Below, piece by piece: positions 22,986-36,110 of a stretch of 64,000 nt of DNA (within the stretch, counting starts at the first letter, position 1; each line of letters begins with the position of its first letter). Origin of the DNA: Muricea muricata (Eukaryota > Cnidaria > Anthozoa > Malacalcyonacea > Plexauridae); contig OY979717.1 in the NCBI GenBank assembly GCA_963855995.1, positions 20,869,906 to 20,933,905 of the forward strand. Direction: 5' to 3'. The translations under genes were made by a program, and so were the position numbers. The notes beneath the pieces are model-generated. The model ran no database searches. It saw only the letters and a program-made list of their open reading frames with translations, and was not told where the DNA came from.

Positions 22986-24985
22986 AAGCTCCTGTTTTAC
23001 ATTGCCTAAAGCAACTTTCTTGAAATAACCTTGAAATACTGAAAAAATGGCCATTTTGCCTGACTCCGGACATGCAAAATTTCTCAAATTTCTTGGTGTC
23101 TAAAATACTAACCAAACCATCCTTATTTCCACCAGAATGCCAATGTAGAGTTCCTGACAAAATTTGGCTTAAAAAGCTGCACATTTACATTGCCTGAAGC
23201 AACTTTCTTGAAATACCGTTAAAATACTGAAAAATGGCCTATTTGCCTGACTCAAGACATGGATATTTTCTCAAAATTTTTGATGTCTCAAATACTAACC
23301 AAACCATCCTTATTTCCATCAGAATGCCATTATAGAGTTCCTGACCAAATTTGGCTTAAAAAGCTCCTGTTCTACATTGCTTAAAGCAACTTTCTTGAAA
23401 TACCCTTAAATAACTGAAAAAATGGCCATTTTGCCTGACTCCGGACAGGCAAAATTTCTCAAATTTCTTGATGTCTCAAATACTAACCAAACCGTCCTTA
23501 TTTCCATCAGAATGCCACCTTAGAGTTCCTGACCAAATTTGGCTTAAAAAGCTCCAGTTTTACGTTGCCTAAAGAAACTTTCTTGAAATACCCTTAAAAT
23601 ACTGAAAAAATGGCCATTTTGCCTGACTCCGGACAGGCAAAATTTCTCAAATTTCTTGATGTCTCAAATACAAACCAAACCGTCCTTATTTCCATCAGAA
23701 TGCCAATTTAGAGTTCCTGACCAAATTTGGCTTAAAAAGCTCCAGTTTTACGTTGCCTAAAGCAACTTTCTTGAAATACCCTTAAAATACTGAAAAATGG
23801 CCATTTTGTCTGTCTCCGGACATGCAAAATATCTCAAATTTCTTGATGTCTCAAATACTAACTAAACAATTCTAATTTCCATGAGAATGCCAATTTAGAG
23901 TTTCTTACCAAATTTGGCATTAATAGCTTCAACTTTACTTTGCCTAAAGCAACTTTCTTGAAATACCGTCAAAATACTGAAAAATGGCCTATTTGCCTAA
24001 CTCCAGACATGCAAAATTTCTCAAACTTTTTGATGTCTCAAATACTAACCAAACCATCCTTATTTCCATCAGAATGCCAATTTAGAGTTCCTGACCAAAT
24101 TTGGCTTAAAAATCTCCACTTTTACATTGCCTAAAGCAACTTTCTTGAAATACCTTTAAAATACTGAAAAATGGCAAATTTTCCTGACTCGCGACATGCA
24201 AAATTTCTCAAATTTCTTGATGTCTCAAATACTAACCAAACCATCCTTATTTCCGTCAGAATGCCATTATAGAGTTCCTGACCAAATCTGGCTTAAAAAG
24301 CTCCTGTTTTACATTGCATAAAGCAACTTTCTTGAAATACCCTTGAAATACTGAAAAAATGGCCATTTTGCCTGACTCCGGACATGCCAAATTTCTCAAA
24401 TTTCTTAGTGTCTAAAATAGTAACCAAACCATCCTTATTTCCACCAGAATGCCAATGTAGAGTTCCTGACCAAATTTGGCTTAAAAAGCTGCACTTTTAC
24501 ATTGCCTGAAGCAACTTTCTTGAAATACCGTTAAAATACTGAAAAATGGCCGATTTGCCTGACTCAAGACATGCAAAATTTCTCAAATTTCTTGATGTCT
24601 CAAATACTAACCAAACAATCCTTATTTCCATCAGAATGCCAATTTAGAGTTCCTGACCAAATTTGGCTTAAAAAGCTCCACTTTTACATTGCCTAAAGCA
24701 ACTTTCTTGAAATACCCTTAAAATACTGCAAAATAGCAATTTTGCCTGACTCCGGACATGCAAAATTTCTCAAATTTCTTGATGTCTCAAATACTAACCA
24801 AACCATCCTTATTTCCAACTAAATGCCAATTTAGAGTTTCTGACCAAATTTAGCTTCAAAACCTCCACTTTTACATTGCCTAAAGAAACATTCTTGAAAT
24901 ACCCTTAAAATACTGAAAAAATGGCCATATTGCCTGACTCCAGACATGCAAATATTCTCAAATTTCTTGATGTCTCAAATACTAT
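22810..24985 (+). repeat. Segment repeated 4,309 bp (23 monomers) further right, at 27,119-29,110
   Basis: TCGCGA heads at 22,871 and 27,180, and CCTGACTC heads at 24,558 and 28,867, keep a constant offset of 4,309 bp. The content is the TCGCGA monomer with AATAATAACC, GAAATAACCTTGAAATAC, TTGGTGTCTAAAATA, GGATATTTTC, two CCGG/CAGGC units, TCTGTCTCC, CCTAACTCC, TCGCGA and TTAGTGTC types. It is therefore an extended 7-mer block. A further offset of 9,926 bp (53 monomers) links 23.6-26.2 kb with 33.5-36.1 kb. Confidence 0.85.
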
Positions 24986-27118
24986 CCAAACCATCCTTAT
25001 TTCTATCAGAATGCCAATTTAGAGTTCCTGACCAAATTTGGCTTAAAAAGCTCCAGTATTACATTGCCTAAAGCAACTTTCTTGAAACACCCTTAAAATA
25101 CTGAAAAAATGGCCATATTGCCTGACTCCAGACATGCAAAATTTCTCAAATTTCTTGATGTCTCAAATACTATCCAAACCATCCTTATTTCCATCAGAAT
25201 GCCAATTTAGAGTTCCTGACCAAATTTGGCTTAAAAAGCTCCACTTTTAATTTGCCTAAACCAACTTTCTTGAAATACCCTTAAAATACTGAAAAATGGC
25301 CATTTTCCTGACTCCAGACATGCTAAATTTTTCAAATGTCATCATGTCTCAAATACTAACCAAACCATCCTTATTTCCATCAGAATGCTAATTTAGAGTT
25401 CCTCACCAAATTTGGCTTAAAAAGCTCCACTTTTGCATTGCCTAAAGCAACTTTCTTGAAATACCCTTAAAATGCTGAAAAATAGCCAATTTGCCTGACT
25501 CCCGACATGCAAAATTTCTCAAATTTCTTGATGTTTCAAATACTAACCAAACCATCCTTATTTCCATCAGAATGCCAATTTAGAGTTCATGACCAATTTT
25601 GGCTTAAAAAGCTCCACTTTTACATTGCCTAAAGCAACTTTTTTGAAATACCCTTAAAATACTGAAAAATAGCCATTTTGCCTGTATCCGGACATGCAAA
25701 ATTTCTCAAATTTCTTGATGTCTCAAATACTAACCAAACCATCCTTATTTCCATCTAAATGCCAATTTAGAGTTCCTGACCAAATTTAGCTTCAAAATCT
25801 CCACTTTTTCATTGCCTAAAGCAACTTTCTTGAAATACCCTTAAAATACTGAAAAAATGGCCATATTGCCTGACTCCAGACATGAAAAATTTGTCAAATT
25901 TCGTCATGTGTCAAATACTAACCAAACCATCCTTATTTCCACCAGACAGCCAATTTAAAGTTCCTGACAAAATTTGGCTTAGAAAGCTCCACTTTTACAT
26001 TGCCTGAAGCAACTTTCTTGAAATACCCTTAAAACACTGAAAAATGTCGATGTTGCCTGACTTCGGACAGGCAAAATTTCTCAAATTTCTTGATGTTTCA
26101 AATACTAACCAAACCATCCCTATTTCCATCAGAATTATATTATAGAGTTCCTGACCAAATTTGGCTTAAAAAGCTCCACTTTTACATTGCCTAAAGCAAC
26201 TTTTTTGAAATAGCCTTAAAATACTGAAAAATGGCCTATTTGCCTGACTCCAGACATGGATAATTTCTCAAATTTTTTGATGTCTCAAAGACTAACCAAA
26301 CCATCCTTATTTCCATCAGAATGCCATTATAGAGTTCCTGACCAAATTTGGCTTAAAAAGCTCCTGTTCTACATTGCTTAAAGCAACTTTCTTGAAATAC
26401 CCTTAAAATACTGAAAAAATGGCCATTTTGCCTGACTCCGGACAGGCAAAATTTCTCAAATTTCTTGATGCCTCAAATACTGACCAAACCGTCCTTATTT
26501 CCATCAGAATGCCAATTTAGAGTTCCTGACCAAATTTGGCTTAAAAAGCTCCAGTTTTACGTTGCCTAAAGCAACTTTCTTGAAATACCCCTAAAATACT
26601 GAAAAAATGGCCATTTTGCCTGACCCCGGACAGGCAAAATTTCTCAAATTTCTTGATGTCTCAAATACTAACCAAACCGTCCTTATTTCCATCAGAATGC
26701 CAATTTAGAGTTCCTGACTAAATTTGGCTTAAAAAGCTCCAGTTTTACGTTGCCTAAAGCAACTTTCTTGAAATACCCTTAAAATACTGAAAAATGGCCA
26801 TTTTGTCTGACTCCGGACATGCAAAATATCTCAAATTTCTTGATGTCTCAAATACTAACTAAACAATTTTTATTTCCATGAGAATGCCAATTTAGAGTTC
26901 GTGACCAAATTTGGCATTAAAAGCTTCAACTTTACTTTGCCTAAAGCAACTTTCTTGAAATACCGTTAAAATACTGAAAAATGGCCTATTTGCCTGACTC
27001 CACACATGCAAAATTTCTCAAACTTTTTGATGTCTCAAATACTAACCAAACCATCCTTATTTCCATCAGAATGCCAATTTAGAGTTCCTGACCAAATTTG
27101 GCTTAAAAAGCTCCACTT
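24986..27118 (+). repeat. Mosaic block related to both 9.4-11.8 kb and 34.9-36.1 kb
   Basis: TACTATCCAAACC (24,982 and 34,908) and CAGACAGCC (25,943 and 35,869) share an offset of 9,926 bp. The right part, from about 26,380, carries the CpG-retaining CCGGACAGGC and ACGTTGCC monomers and TCTGACTCCGGACATGC, as at 11.0-11.6 kb and 5.6-6.1 kb. Private changes include AGAATTATATTATAG near 26,130 and a GTGTCAAATAC near 25,908. No gene or unique sequence is present. Confidence 0.8.
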
Positions 27119-29110
27119 TTACATTGCCTAAAGCGACTTTCTTGAAATACCGTTAAAATACTGAAAAATGGCAATTTTTCCTGACTCGCGACATGCAAAA
27201 TTTCTCAAATTTTTTGATGTCTCAAATAATAACCAAACCATCCTTATTTCCATCAGAATGCCATTATAGAGTTCCTGACCAAATTTGGCTTCAAAAGCTC
27301 CTGTTTTACATTGCCTAAAGCAACTTTCTTGAAATAACCTTGAAATACTGAAAAAATGGCCATTTTGCCTGACTCCGGACATGCAAAATTTCTCAAACTT
27401 CTTGGTGTCTAAAATAGTAACCAAACCATCCTTATTTCCACCAGAATGCCAATGTAGAGTTCCTGACAAAATTTGGCTTAAAAAGCTGCACTTTTACATT
27501 GCCTGAAGCAACTTTCTTGAAATACCGTTAAAATACTGAAAAATGGCCTATTTGCCTGACTCCAGACATGGATATTTTCTCAAAATTTTTGATGTCTCAA
27601 ATACTAACCAAACCATCCTTATTTCCATCAGAATTCCAATTATAGAGTTCCTGACCAAATTTGGCTTAAAAAGCTCCTGTTCTACATTGCTTAAAGCAAC
27701 TTTCTTGAAATACCCTTAAAATACTGAAAAAATGGCCATTTTGCCTGACTCCGGACAGGCAAAATTTCTCAAATTTCTTGATGTCTCAAATACTAACCAA
27801 ACCGTCCTTATTTCCATCAGAATGCCAATTTAGAGTTCCTGACCAAATTTGGCTTAAAAAGTTCCAGTTTTACGTTGCCTAAAGCAACTTTCTTGAAATA
27901 CCCTTAAAATACTGAAAAAATGGCCATTTTGCCTGACTGCGGACAGGCAAAATTTCTCAAATTTCTTGATGTCTCAAATACAAACCAAACCGTCCTTATT
28001 TCACTCAGAATGCCAATTTAGAGTTCCTTACCAAATTTGGCTTAAAAAGCTCCAGTTTTACGTTGCCTAAAGCAACTTTCTTGAAATACCCTTAAAATAC
28101 TGAAAAATGGCCATTTTGTCTGTCTCCGGACATGCAAAATATCTCAAATTTCTTGATGTCTCAAATACTAACTAAACAATTCTAATTTCCATGAGAATGC
28201 CAATTTAGAGTTTCTTACCAAATTTGCATTAATAGCTTCAACTTTACTTTGCCTAAAGCAACTTTCTTGAAATACCGTTAAAATACTGAAAAATGGCCTA
28301 TTTGCCTAACTCCAGACATGCAAAATTTCTCAAACTTTTTGATGTCTCAAATACTAAGCAAACCATCCTTATTTCCATCAGAATGCATATTTAGAGTTCC
28401 TGACCAAATTTGGCTTAAAAATCTCCACTTTTACATTGCCTAAAGCAACTTTCTTGAAATACCTTTAAAATACAGAAAAATGGCAATTTTTCCTGACTCG
28501 CGACATGCAAAATTTCTCAAATTTCTTGATGTCTCAAATACTAACCAAACCATCCTTATTTCCATCAGAATGCCATTATAGAGTTCCTGACCAAATTTGG
28601 CTTAAAAAGCTCCTGTTTTACATTGCCTAAAGGAACTTTCTTGAAATACCCTTGAAATACTGAAAAAATGGCCATTTTGCCTGACTCCGGACATGCCAAA
28701 TTTCTAAAATTTCTTAGTGTCTAAAATAGTAACCAAACCATCCTTATTTCCACCAGAATGCCAATGTAGAGTTCCTGACCAAATTTGGCTTAAAAAGCTG
28801 CACTTTTACATTGCCTGAAGCAACTTTCTTGAAATACCGTTAAAATACTGAAAAATGGCCTATTTCCCTGACTCCAGACATGCAAAATTTCTCAAATTTC
28901 TTGATGTCTCAAATACTAACCAAACAATCCTTATTTCCATCAGAATGCCAATTTAGAGTTCCTGACCAAATTTGGCTTAAAAAGCTCCACTTTTACATTG
29001 CCTAAAGCAACTTTCTTGAAATACCCTTAAAATACTGCAAAATAGCAATTTTGCCTGACTCCGGACATGCAAAATTTCTCAAACTTCTTGATGTCTCAAA
29101 TACCAACCAA
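27119..29110 (+). repeat. Right copy of the 23-monomer (4,309-bp) duplication
   Basis: This is the partner of 22,810-24,800. Distinguishing changes are GAATTCCAATTATAG at 27,631 (a one-base insertion that makes an EcoRI-type site), CTGACTGCGGACAGGC near 27,935, TTTCACTCAGAATG near 28,001 and a one-base loss in CAAATTTGCATTAATAG near 28,225. The part from about 27,835 onward is itself copied again at 31,021-32,260 with the last three changes included. Confidence 0.85.
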
Positions 29111-29741
29111 ACCATCCTTATTTCCAAGTAAATGCCAATTTAGAGTTGCTGACCAAATTTAGCTTCAAAACCTCCACTTTTACATTGCCTAAAGAAACTT
29201 TCTTGAAATACCCTTGAAATACTGAAAAAATGGCCATTTTGCCTGACTCCGGACATGCCAAATTTCTCAAATTTCTTGATGTCTCAAATACTATCCAAAC
29301 CATCCTTATTTCTATCAGAATGCCAATTTAGAGTTCCTGACCAAATTTGGCTTAAAAAGCTCCAGTTTTACGTTGCCTAAAGCAACTTTCTTGAAATACC
29401 CTTAAAATACTGAAAAAATGGCCATTTTGCCTGACTGCGGACAGGCAAAATTTCTCAAATTTCTTGATGTCTCAAATACAAACCAAACCGTCCTTATTTC
29501 CATCAGAATGCCAATTTAGAGTTCCTGACCAAATTTGGCTTAAAAAGCTCCAGTTTTACGTTGCCTAAAGCAACTTTCTTGAAATACCCTTAAAATACTG
29601 AAAAAATGGCCATTTTGCCTGACTGCGGACAGGCAAAATTTCTCAAATTTCTTGATGTCTCAAATACAAACCAAACCGTCCTTATTTCCATCAGAATGGC
29701 AATTTAGAGTTCCTGACCAAATTTGGCTTAAAAAGCTCCAG
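29111..29741 (+). repeat. Chimeric monomers and a 188-bp single-monomer duplication
   Basis: At 29,110-29,330 a CAACTAAATG-like unit (here CAAGTAAATG) is joined to a GACATGCC head that continues as TTGATGTCTCAAATACTATCC, a combination I saw nowhere else. It reads as a fusion of two subtypes. Then the CTGACTGCGGACAGGC monomer is present twice in a row (29,430 and 29,618), with the private change CAGAATGGCAATTTAG in the second near 29,694. Confidence 0.78.
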
Positions 29742-31020
29742 TTTCACGTTGCCTAAAGCAACTTTCTTGAAATACCCTTAAAATACTGAAAAATGGCCAT
29801 TTTGTCTGTCTCCGGACATGCAAAATATCTCAAATTTCTTGATGTCTCAAATACTAACTAAACAATTCTAATTTCCATGAGAATGCCAATTTAGAGTTTC
29901 TTACCAAATTTGGCATTAATAGCTTCAACTTTACTTTGCCTAAAGCAACTTTCTTGAAATACCCTTAAAATACTGAAAAATGGCCTATTTGCCTAACTCC
30001 AGACATGCAAAATTTCTCAAATTTCTTGATGTCTCAAATACTAACCAAACCGTCCTTATTTCCATCAGAATGCCAATTTAGAGTTCCTGACCAAATTTGG
30101 CTTAAAAAGCTCCAGTTTTACGTTGCCTAAAGAAACTTTCTTGAAATACTTTTAAAATACTGAAAAAATGGCCATTTTGCCTGACTCCGGACAGGCAAAA
30201 TTTCTCAAATTTCTTGATGTCTCAAATACAAACCAAACCGTCCTTATTTCCATCAGAATGCCAATTTAGAGTTCCTGACCAAATTTGGCTTAAAAAGCTC
30301 CAGTTTCACGTTGCCTAAAGCAACTTTCTTGAAATACCCTTAAAATACTGAAAAATGGCCATTTTGTCTGTCTCCGGACATGCAAAATATCTCAAATTTC
30401 TTGATGTCTCAAATACTAACTAAACAATTCTAATTTCCATGAGAATGCCAATTTAGAGTTTCTTACCAAATTTGGCATTAATAGCTTCAACTTTACTTTG
30501 CCTAAAGCAACTTTCTTGAAATACCGTTAAAATACTGAAAAATGGCCTATTTGCCTAACTCCAGACATGCAAAAATTCTCAAATTTCTTGATGTCTCAAA
30601 TACTAACCAAACCGTCCTTATTTCCATCAGAATGCCAATTTAGAGTTCCTGACCAAATTTGGCTTAAAAAGCTCCAGTTTTACGTTGCCTAAAGAAACTT
30701 TCTTGAAATACTTTTAAAATACTGAAAAAATGGCCATTTTGCCTGACTCCGGACAGGCAAAATTTCTCAAATTTCTTGATGTCTCAAATACAAACCAAAC
30801 CGTCCTTATTTCCATCAGAATGCCAATTTAGAGTTCCTGACCAAATTTGGCTTAAAAAGCTCCAGTTTTACGTTGCCTAAAGCAACTTTCTTGAAATACC
30901 CTTAAAATACTGAAAAATGGCCATTTTGTCTGTCTCCGGACATGCAAAATATCTCAAATTTCTTGATGTCTCAAATACTAACTAAACAATTCTAATTTCC
31001 ATGAGAATGCCAATTTAGAG
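29742..31020 (+). repeat. 3-monomer higher-order repeat, 562 bp, 2.3 copies
   Basis: GTTTCACGTTGCC occurs at 29,741 and 30,303, and its GTTTTACG equivalent at 30,865, an offset of 562 bp. Each copy holds a TCTGTCTCC unit, a CCTAACTCC unit that switches to the AACCGTCC / ACGTTGCC type, and a CCGG/CAGGC unit preceded by GAAATACTTTTAAAATAC. The third copy breaks off near 31,020, where TTCCTGACC appears in place of TTTCTTACC. The same GAAATACTTTTAAAATAC marker reappears at 47,364 and 53,543. Confidence 0.9.
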
Positions 31021-32260
31021 TTCCTGACCAAATTTGGCTTAAAAAGTTCCAGTTTTACGTTGCCTAAAGCAACTTTCTTGAAATACCCTTAAAATACTGA
31101 AAAAATGGCCATTTTGCCTGACTGCGGACAGGCAAAATTTCTCAAATTTCTTGATGTCTCAAATACAAACCAAACCGTCCTTATTTCACTCAGAATGCCA
31201 ATTTAGAGTTCCTTACCAAATTTGGCTTAAAAAGCTCCAGTTTTACGTTGCCTAAAGCAACTTTCTTGAAATACCCTTAAAATACTGAAAAATGGCCATT
31301 TTGTCTGTCTCCGGACATGCAAAATATCTCAAATTTCTTGATGTCTCAAATACTAACTAAACAATTCTAATTTCCATGAGAATGCCAATTTAGAGTTTCT
31401 TACCAAATTTGCATTAATAGCTTCAACTTTACTTTGCCTAAAGCAACTTTCTTGAAATACCGTTAAAATACTGAAAAATGGCCTATTTGCCTAACTCCAG
31501 ACATGCAAAATTTCTCAAAATTTTTGATGTCTCAAATACTAAGCAAACCATCCTTATTTCCATCAGAATGCATATTTAGAGTTCCTGACCAAATTTGGCT
31601 TAAAAATCTCCACTTTTACATTGCCTAAAGCAACTTTCTTGAAATACCTTTAAAATACAGAAAAATGGCAATTTTTCCTGACTCGCGACATGCAAAATTT
31701 CTCAAATTTCTTGATGTCTCAAATACTAACCAAACCATCCTTATTTCCATCAGAATGCCATTATAGAGTTCCTGACCAAATTTGGCTTAAAAAGCTCCTG
31801 TTTTACATTGCCTAAAGGAACTTTCTTGAAATACCCTTGAAATACTGAAAAAATGGCCATTTTGCCTGACTCCGGACATGCCAAATTTCTAAAATTTCTT
31901 AGTGTCTAAAATAGTAACCAAACCATCCTTATTTCCACCAGAATGCCAATGTAGAGTTCCTGACCAAATTTGGCTTAAAAAGCTGCACTTTTACATTGCC
32001 TGAAGCAACTTTCTTGAAATACCGTTAAAATACTGAAAAATGGCCTATTTCCCTGACTCCAGACATGCAAAATTTCTCAAATTTCTTGATGTCTCAAATA
32101 CTAACCAAACAATCCTTATTTCCATCAGAATGCCAATTTAGAGTTCCTGACCAAATTTGGCTTAAAAAGCTCCACTTTTACATTGCCTAAAGCAACTTTC
32201 TTGAAATACCCTTAAAATACTGCAAAATAGCAATTTTGCCTGACTCCGGACATGCAAAAT
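31021..32260 (+). repeat. Second copy of 27,835-29,075 at an offset of 3,185 bp
   Basis: AAAAAGTTCCAG is found with GTTCC at 27,861 and 31,046. The same offset holds for CTGACTGCGG, TTTCACTCAG, GAGTTCCTTACC, the one-base loss in AAATTTGCATTAATAG (28,225 and 31,410), ATGCATATTTAGAG and AATACAGAAAAATGG. One clear difference is TCAAACTTTTTG against TCAAAATTTTTG (near 31,518). The match ends near 32,260, where this copy enters a TTAGTGTCTAAAATAG unit and the left copy has TTGATGTC. About 1.24 kb is shared. Confidence 0.9.
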
Positions 32261-34080
32261 TTCTCAAATTTCTTAGTGTCTAAAATAGTAACCAAACCAT
32301 CCTTATTTCCACCAGAATGCCAATGTAGAGTTCCTGACCAAATTTGGCTTAAAAAGCTGCACTTTTTCATTGCCTGAAGCAACTTTCTTGAAATACCGTT
32401 AAAATACTGAAAAATGGCCTATTTGCCTGACTCCAGACATGCAAAATTTCTCAAATTTCTTGATGTCTCAAATACTAACCAAACAATCCTTATTTCCTTC
32501 AGAATGCCAATTTAGAGTTCCTGACCAAATTTGCCTTAAAAAGCTCCACTTTTACATTGCCTAAAGCAACTTTCTTGAAATACCCTTAAAATACTGCAAA
32601 ATAGCAATTTTGCCTGACTCCGGACATGCAAAATTTCTCAAATTTCTTGATGTCTCAAATACAAACCAAACCGTCCTTATTTCCATCAGAATGCCAATTT
32701 AGAGTTCCTGACCAAATTTGGCTTAAAAAGCTCCAGTTTTACGTTGCCTAAAGCAACTTTCTTGAAATACCGTTAAAATACTGAAAAATGGCCATTTTGT
32801 CTGTCTCCGGACATGCAAAATATCTCAAATTTCTTGATGTCTCAAATACTAACTAAACAATTCTAATTTCCATGAGAATGCCAATTTAGAGTTTCTTACC
32901 AAGTTTGGCATTAATAGCTTCAACTTTACTTTGCCTAAAGCAACTTTCTTGAAATACCGTTAAAATACTGAAAAATGGCCTATTTGCCTAACTCCAGACA
33001 TGCAAAATTTCTCAAACTTTTTGATGTCTCAAATACTAACCAATTCATCCTTATTTCCATCAGAATGCCAATTTAGAGTTCCTGACCAAATTTGGCTTAA
33101 AAAGCTCCACTTTTACATTGCCTAAAGCAACTTTCTTGAAATACCCTTAAAATACTGCAAAATAGCAATTTTGCCTGACTCCGGACATGCAAAATTTCTC
33201 AAATTTCTTGATGTCTCAAATACAAACCAAACCGTCCTTATTTCCATCAGAATGCCAATTTAGAGTTCCTGACCAAATTTGGCTTAAAAAGCTCCAGTTT
33301 TACGTTGCCTAAAGCAACTTTCTTGAAATACCGTTAAAATACTGAAAAATGGCCTATTTGCCTAACTCCAGACATGCAAAATTTCTCAAACTTTTTGATG
33401 TCTCAAATACTAACCAATTCATCCTTATTTCCATCAGAATGCCAATTTAGAGTTCCTGACCAAATTTGGCTTAAAAAGCTCCACTTTTACATTGCCTAAA
33501 GCAACTTTCTTGAAATACCCTTAAAATACTGCAAAATAGCAATTTTGCCTGACTCCGGACATGCAAAATTTCTCAAATTTCTTGATGTCTCAAATACAAA
33601 CCAAACCGTCCTTATTTCCATCAGAATGCCAATTTAGAGTTCCTGACCAAATTTGGCTTAAAAAGCTCCAGTTTTACGTTGCCTAAAGCAACTTTCTTGA
33701 AATACCGTTAAAATACTGAAAAATGGCCATTTTGTCTGTCTCCGGACATGCAAAATATCTCAAATTTCTTGATGTCTCAAATACTAACTAAACAATTCTA
33801 ATTTCCATGAGAATGCCAATTTAGAGTTTCTTACCAAGTTTCGCATTAATAGCTTCAACTTTACTTTGCCTAAAGCAACTTTCTTGAAATACCGTTAAAA
33901 TACTGAAAAATGGCCTATTTGCCTAACTCCAGACATGCAAAATTTCTCAAACTTTTTGATGTCTCAAATACTAACCAATTCATCCTTATTTCCATCAGAA
34001 TGCCAATTTAGAGTTCCTGACCAAATTTGGCTTAAAAATCTCCACTTTTACATTGCCTAAAGCAACTTTCTTGAAATAAT
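32261..34080 (+). repeat. Nested 2-, 3- and 5-monomer spacings
   Basis: CCTAACTCC units ending in AACCAATTCATCC start at 32,987, 33,361 and 33,922, giving spacings of 374, 561 and 935 bp. TCTGTCTCC heads at 32,800 and 33,735 (935 bp) and the CCTGACTCCGGACATGC heads at 32,613, 33,174 and 33,548 (561 and 374 bp) agree. The simplest reading is a 5-mer of 935 bp with an internal dimer copy. The AATTCATCC variant first appears here and then recurs to 54.4 kb. Confidence 0.83.
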
Positions 34081-36110
34081 TTTAAAATACTGAAAAATGG
34101 CAATTTTTCCTGACTCGCGACATGCAAAATTTCTCAAATTTCTTGATGTCTCAAATACTAACCAAACCATCCTTATTTCCATCAGAATGCCATTATAGAG
34201 TTCCTGACCAAATTTGGCTTAAAAAGCTCCTGTTTTACATTGCCTAAAGCAACTTTCTTGAAATACCCTTGAAATACTGAAAAAATGGCCATTTTGCCTG
34301 ACTCCGGACATGCCAAATTTCTCAAATTTCTTAGTGTCTAAAATAGTAACCAAACCATCCTTATTTCCACCAGAATGCCAATGTAGAGTTCCTGACCAAA
34401 TTTGGCTTAAAAAGCTGCACTTTTTCATTGCCTGAAGCAACTTTCTTGAAATACCGTTAAAATACTGAAAAATGGCCTATTTGCCTGACTCCAGACATGC
34501 AAAATTTCTCAAATTTCTTGATGTCTCAAATACTAACCAAACAATCCTTATTTCCTTCAGAATGCCAATTTAGAGTTCCTGACCAAATTTGGCTTAAAAA
34601 GCTCCACTTTTACATTGCCTAAAGCAACTTTCTTGAAATACCCTTAAAATACTGCAAAATAGCAATTTTGCCTGACTCCGGACATGCAAAATTTCTCAAA
34701 TTTCTTGATGTCTCAAATACTAACCAAACCATCCTTATTTCCAACTAAATGCCAATTTAGAGTTGCTGACCAAATTTAGCTTCAAAACCTCCACTTTTAC
34801 ATTGCCTAAAGAAACATTCTTGAAATACCCTTAAAATACTGAAAAAATGGCCATATTGCCTGACTCCAGACATGCAAAATTTCTCAAATTTCTTGATGTC
34901 TCAAATACTATCCAAACCATCCTTATTTCTATCAGAATGCCAATTTAGAGTTCCTGACCAAATTTGGCTTAAAAAGCTCCAGTATTACATTGCCTAAAGC
35001 AACTTTCTTGAAACACCCTTAAAATACTGAAAAAATGGCCATATTGCCTGACTCCAGACATGCAAAATTTCTCAAATTTCTTGATGTCTCAAATACTATC
35101 CAAACCATCCTTATTTCCATCAGAATGCCAATTTAGAGTTCCTGACCAAATTTGGCTTAAAAAGCTCCACTTTTAATTTGCCTAAACCAACTTTCTTGAA
35201 ATACCCTTAAAATACTGAAAAATGGCCATTTTCCTGACTCCAGACATGCTAAATTTTTCAAATGTCATCATGTCTCAAATACTAACCAAACCATCCTTAT
35301 TTCCATCAGAATGCTAATTTAGAGTTCGTCACCAAATTTGGCTTAAAAAGCTCCACTTTTGCATTGCCTAAAGCAACTTTCTTGAAATACCCTTAAAATG
35401 CTGAAAAATAGCCAATTTGCCTGACTCCCGACATGCAAAATTTCTCAAATTTCTTGATGTTTCAAATACTAACCAAACCATCCTTATTTCCATCAGAATG
35501 CCAATTTAGAGTTCATGACCAATTTTGGCTAAAAAAGCTCCACTTTTACATTGCCTAAAGCAACTTTCTTGAAATACCCTTAAAATACTGAAAAATAGCC
35601 ATTTTGCCTGTATCCGGACATGCAAAATTTCTCAAATTTCTTGATGTCTCAAATACTAACCAAACCATCCTTATTTCCATCTAAATGCCAATTTAGAGTT
35701 CCTGACCAAATTCAGCTTCAAAATCTCCACTTTTTCATTGCCTAAAGCAACTTTCTTGAAATACCCTTAAAATACTGAAAAAATGGCTATATTGCCTGAC
35801 TCCAGACATGCAAAATTTCTCATATTTCGTCATGTCTCAAATACTAACCAAACCATCCTTATTTCCACCAGACAGCCAATTTAGAGTTCCTGACAAAATT
35901 TGGCTTAGAAAGCTCCACTTTTACATTGCCTGAAGCAACTTTCTTGAAATACCCTTAAAACACTGAAAAATGTCGATGTTGCCTGACTTCGGACAGGCAA
36001 AATTTCTCAAATTTCTTGATGTTTCAAATACTAACCAAACCATCCCTATTTCCATCAGAATGCCATTATAGAGTTCCTGACCAAATTTGGCTTAAAAAGC
36101 TCCACTTTTA
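34081..36110 (+). repeat. Block matching 24.1-26.2 kb at an offset of 9,926 bp
   Basis: TCGCGA (24,183 and 34,109), TTAGTGTC (24,405 and 34,331), CTATCCAAACC (24,982 and 34,908) and CAGACAGCC (25,943 and 35,869) all keep one offset. Extending leftward, TCTGTCTCC (23,809 and 33,735) also fits, so about 2.6 kb was copied as one piece. Differences such as GAGTTCGTCACC near 35,324 and AAATTCAGC near 35,709 are private to this side or to its descendant near 40.6 kb. Confidence 0.85.

Noticed and set aside
22810..23184. A 124-codon minus-strand reading frame, and 113-codon relatives at 27,128, 45,849, 51,092, 57,831 and 59,706
   Set aside because: They are two adjacent monomers read through by chance. 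Their repeated presence follows from duplication of the DNA. A 187-bp unit is one base more than a multiple of three, so the frame shifts at each monomer and no coding periodicity is kept.
34219..34440. A 73-codon minus-strand frame repeated at 37,027, 38,711, 41,892, 43,015 and 54,626
   Set aside because: It is the same satellite segment copied inside the higher-order repeats. It shows no recognisable domain and no selection pattern separate from the surrounding DNA.
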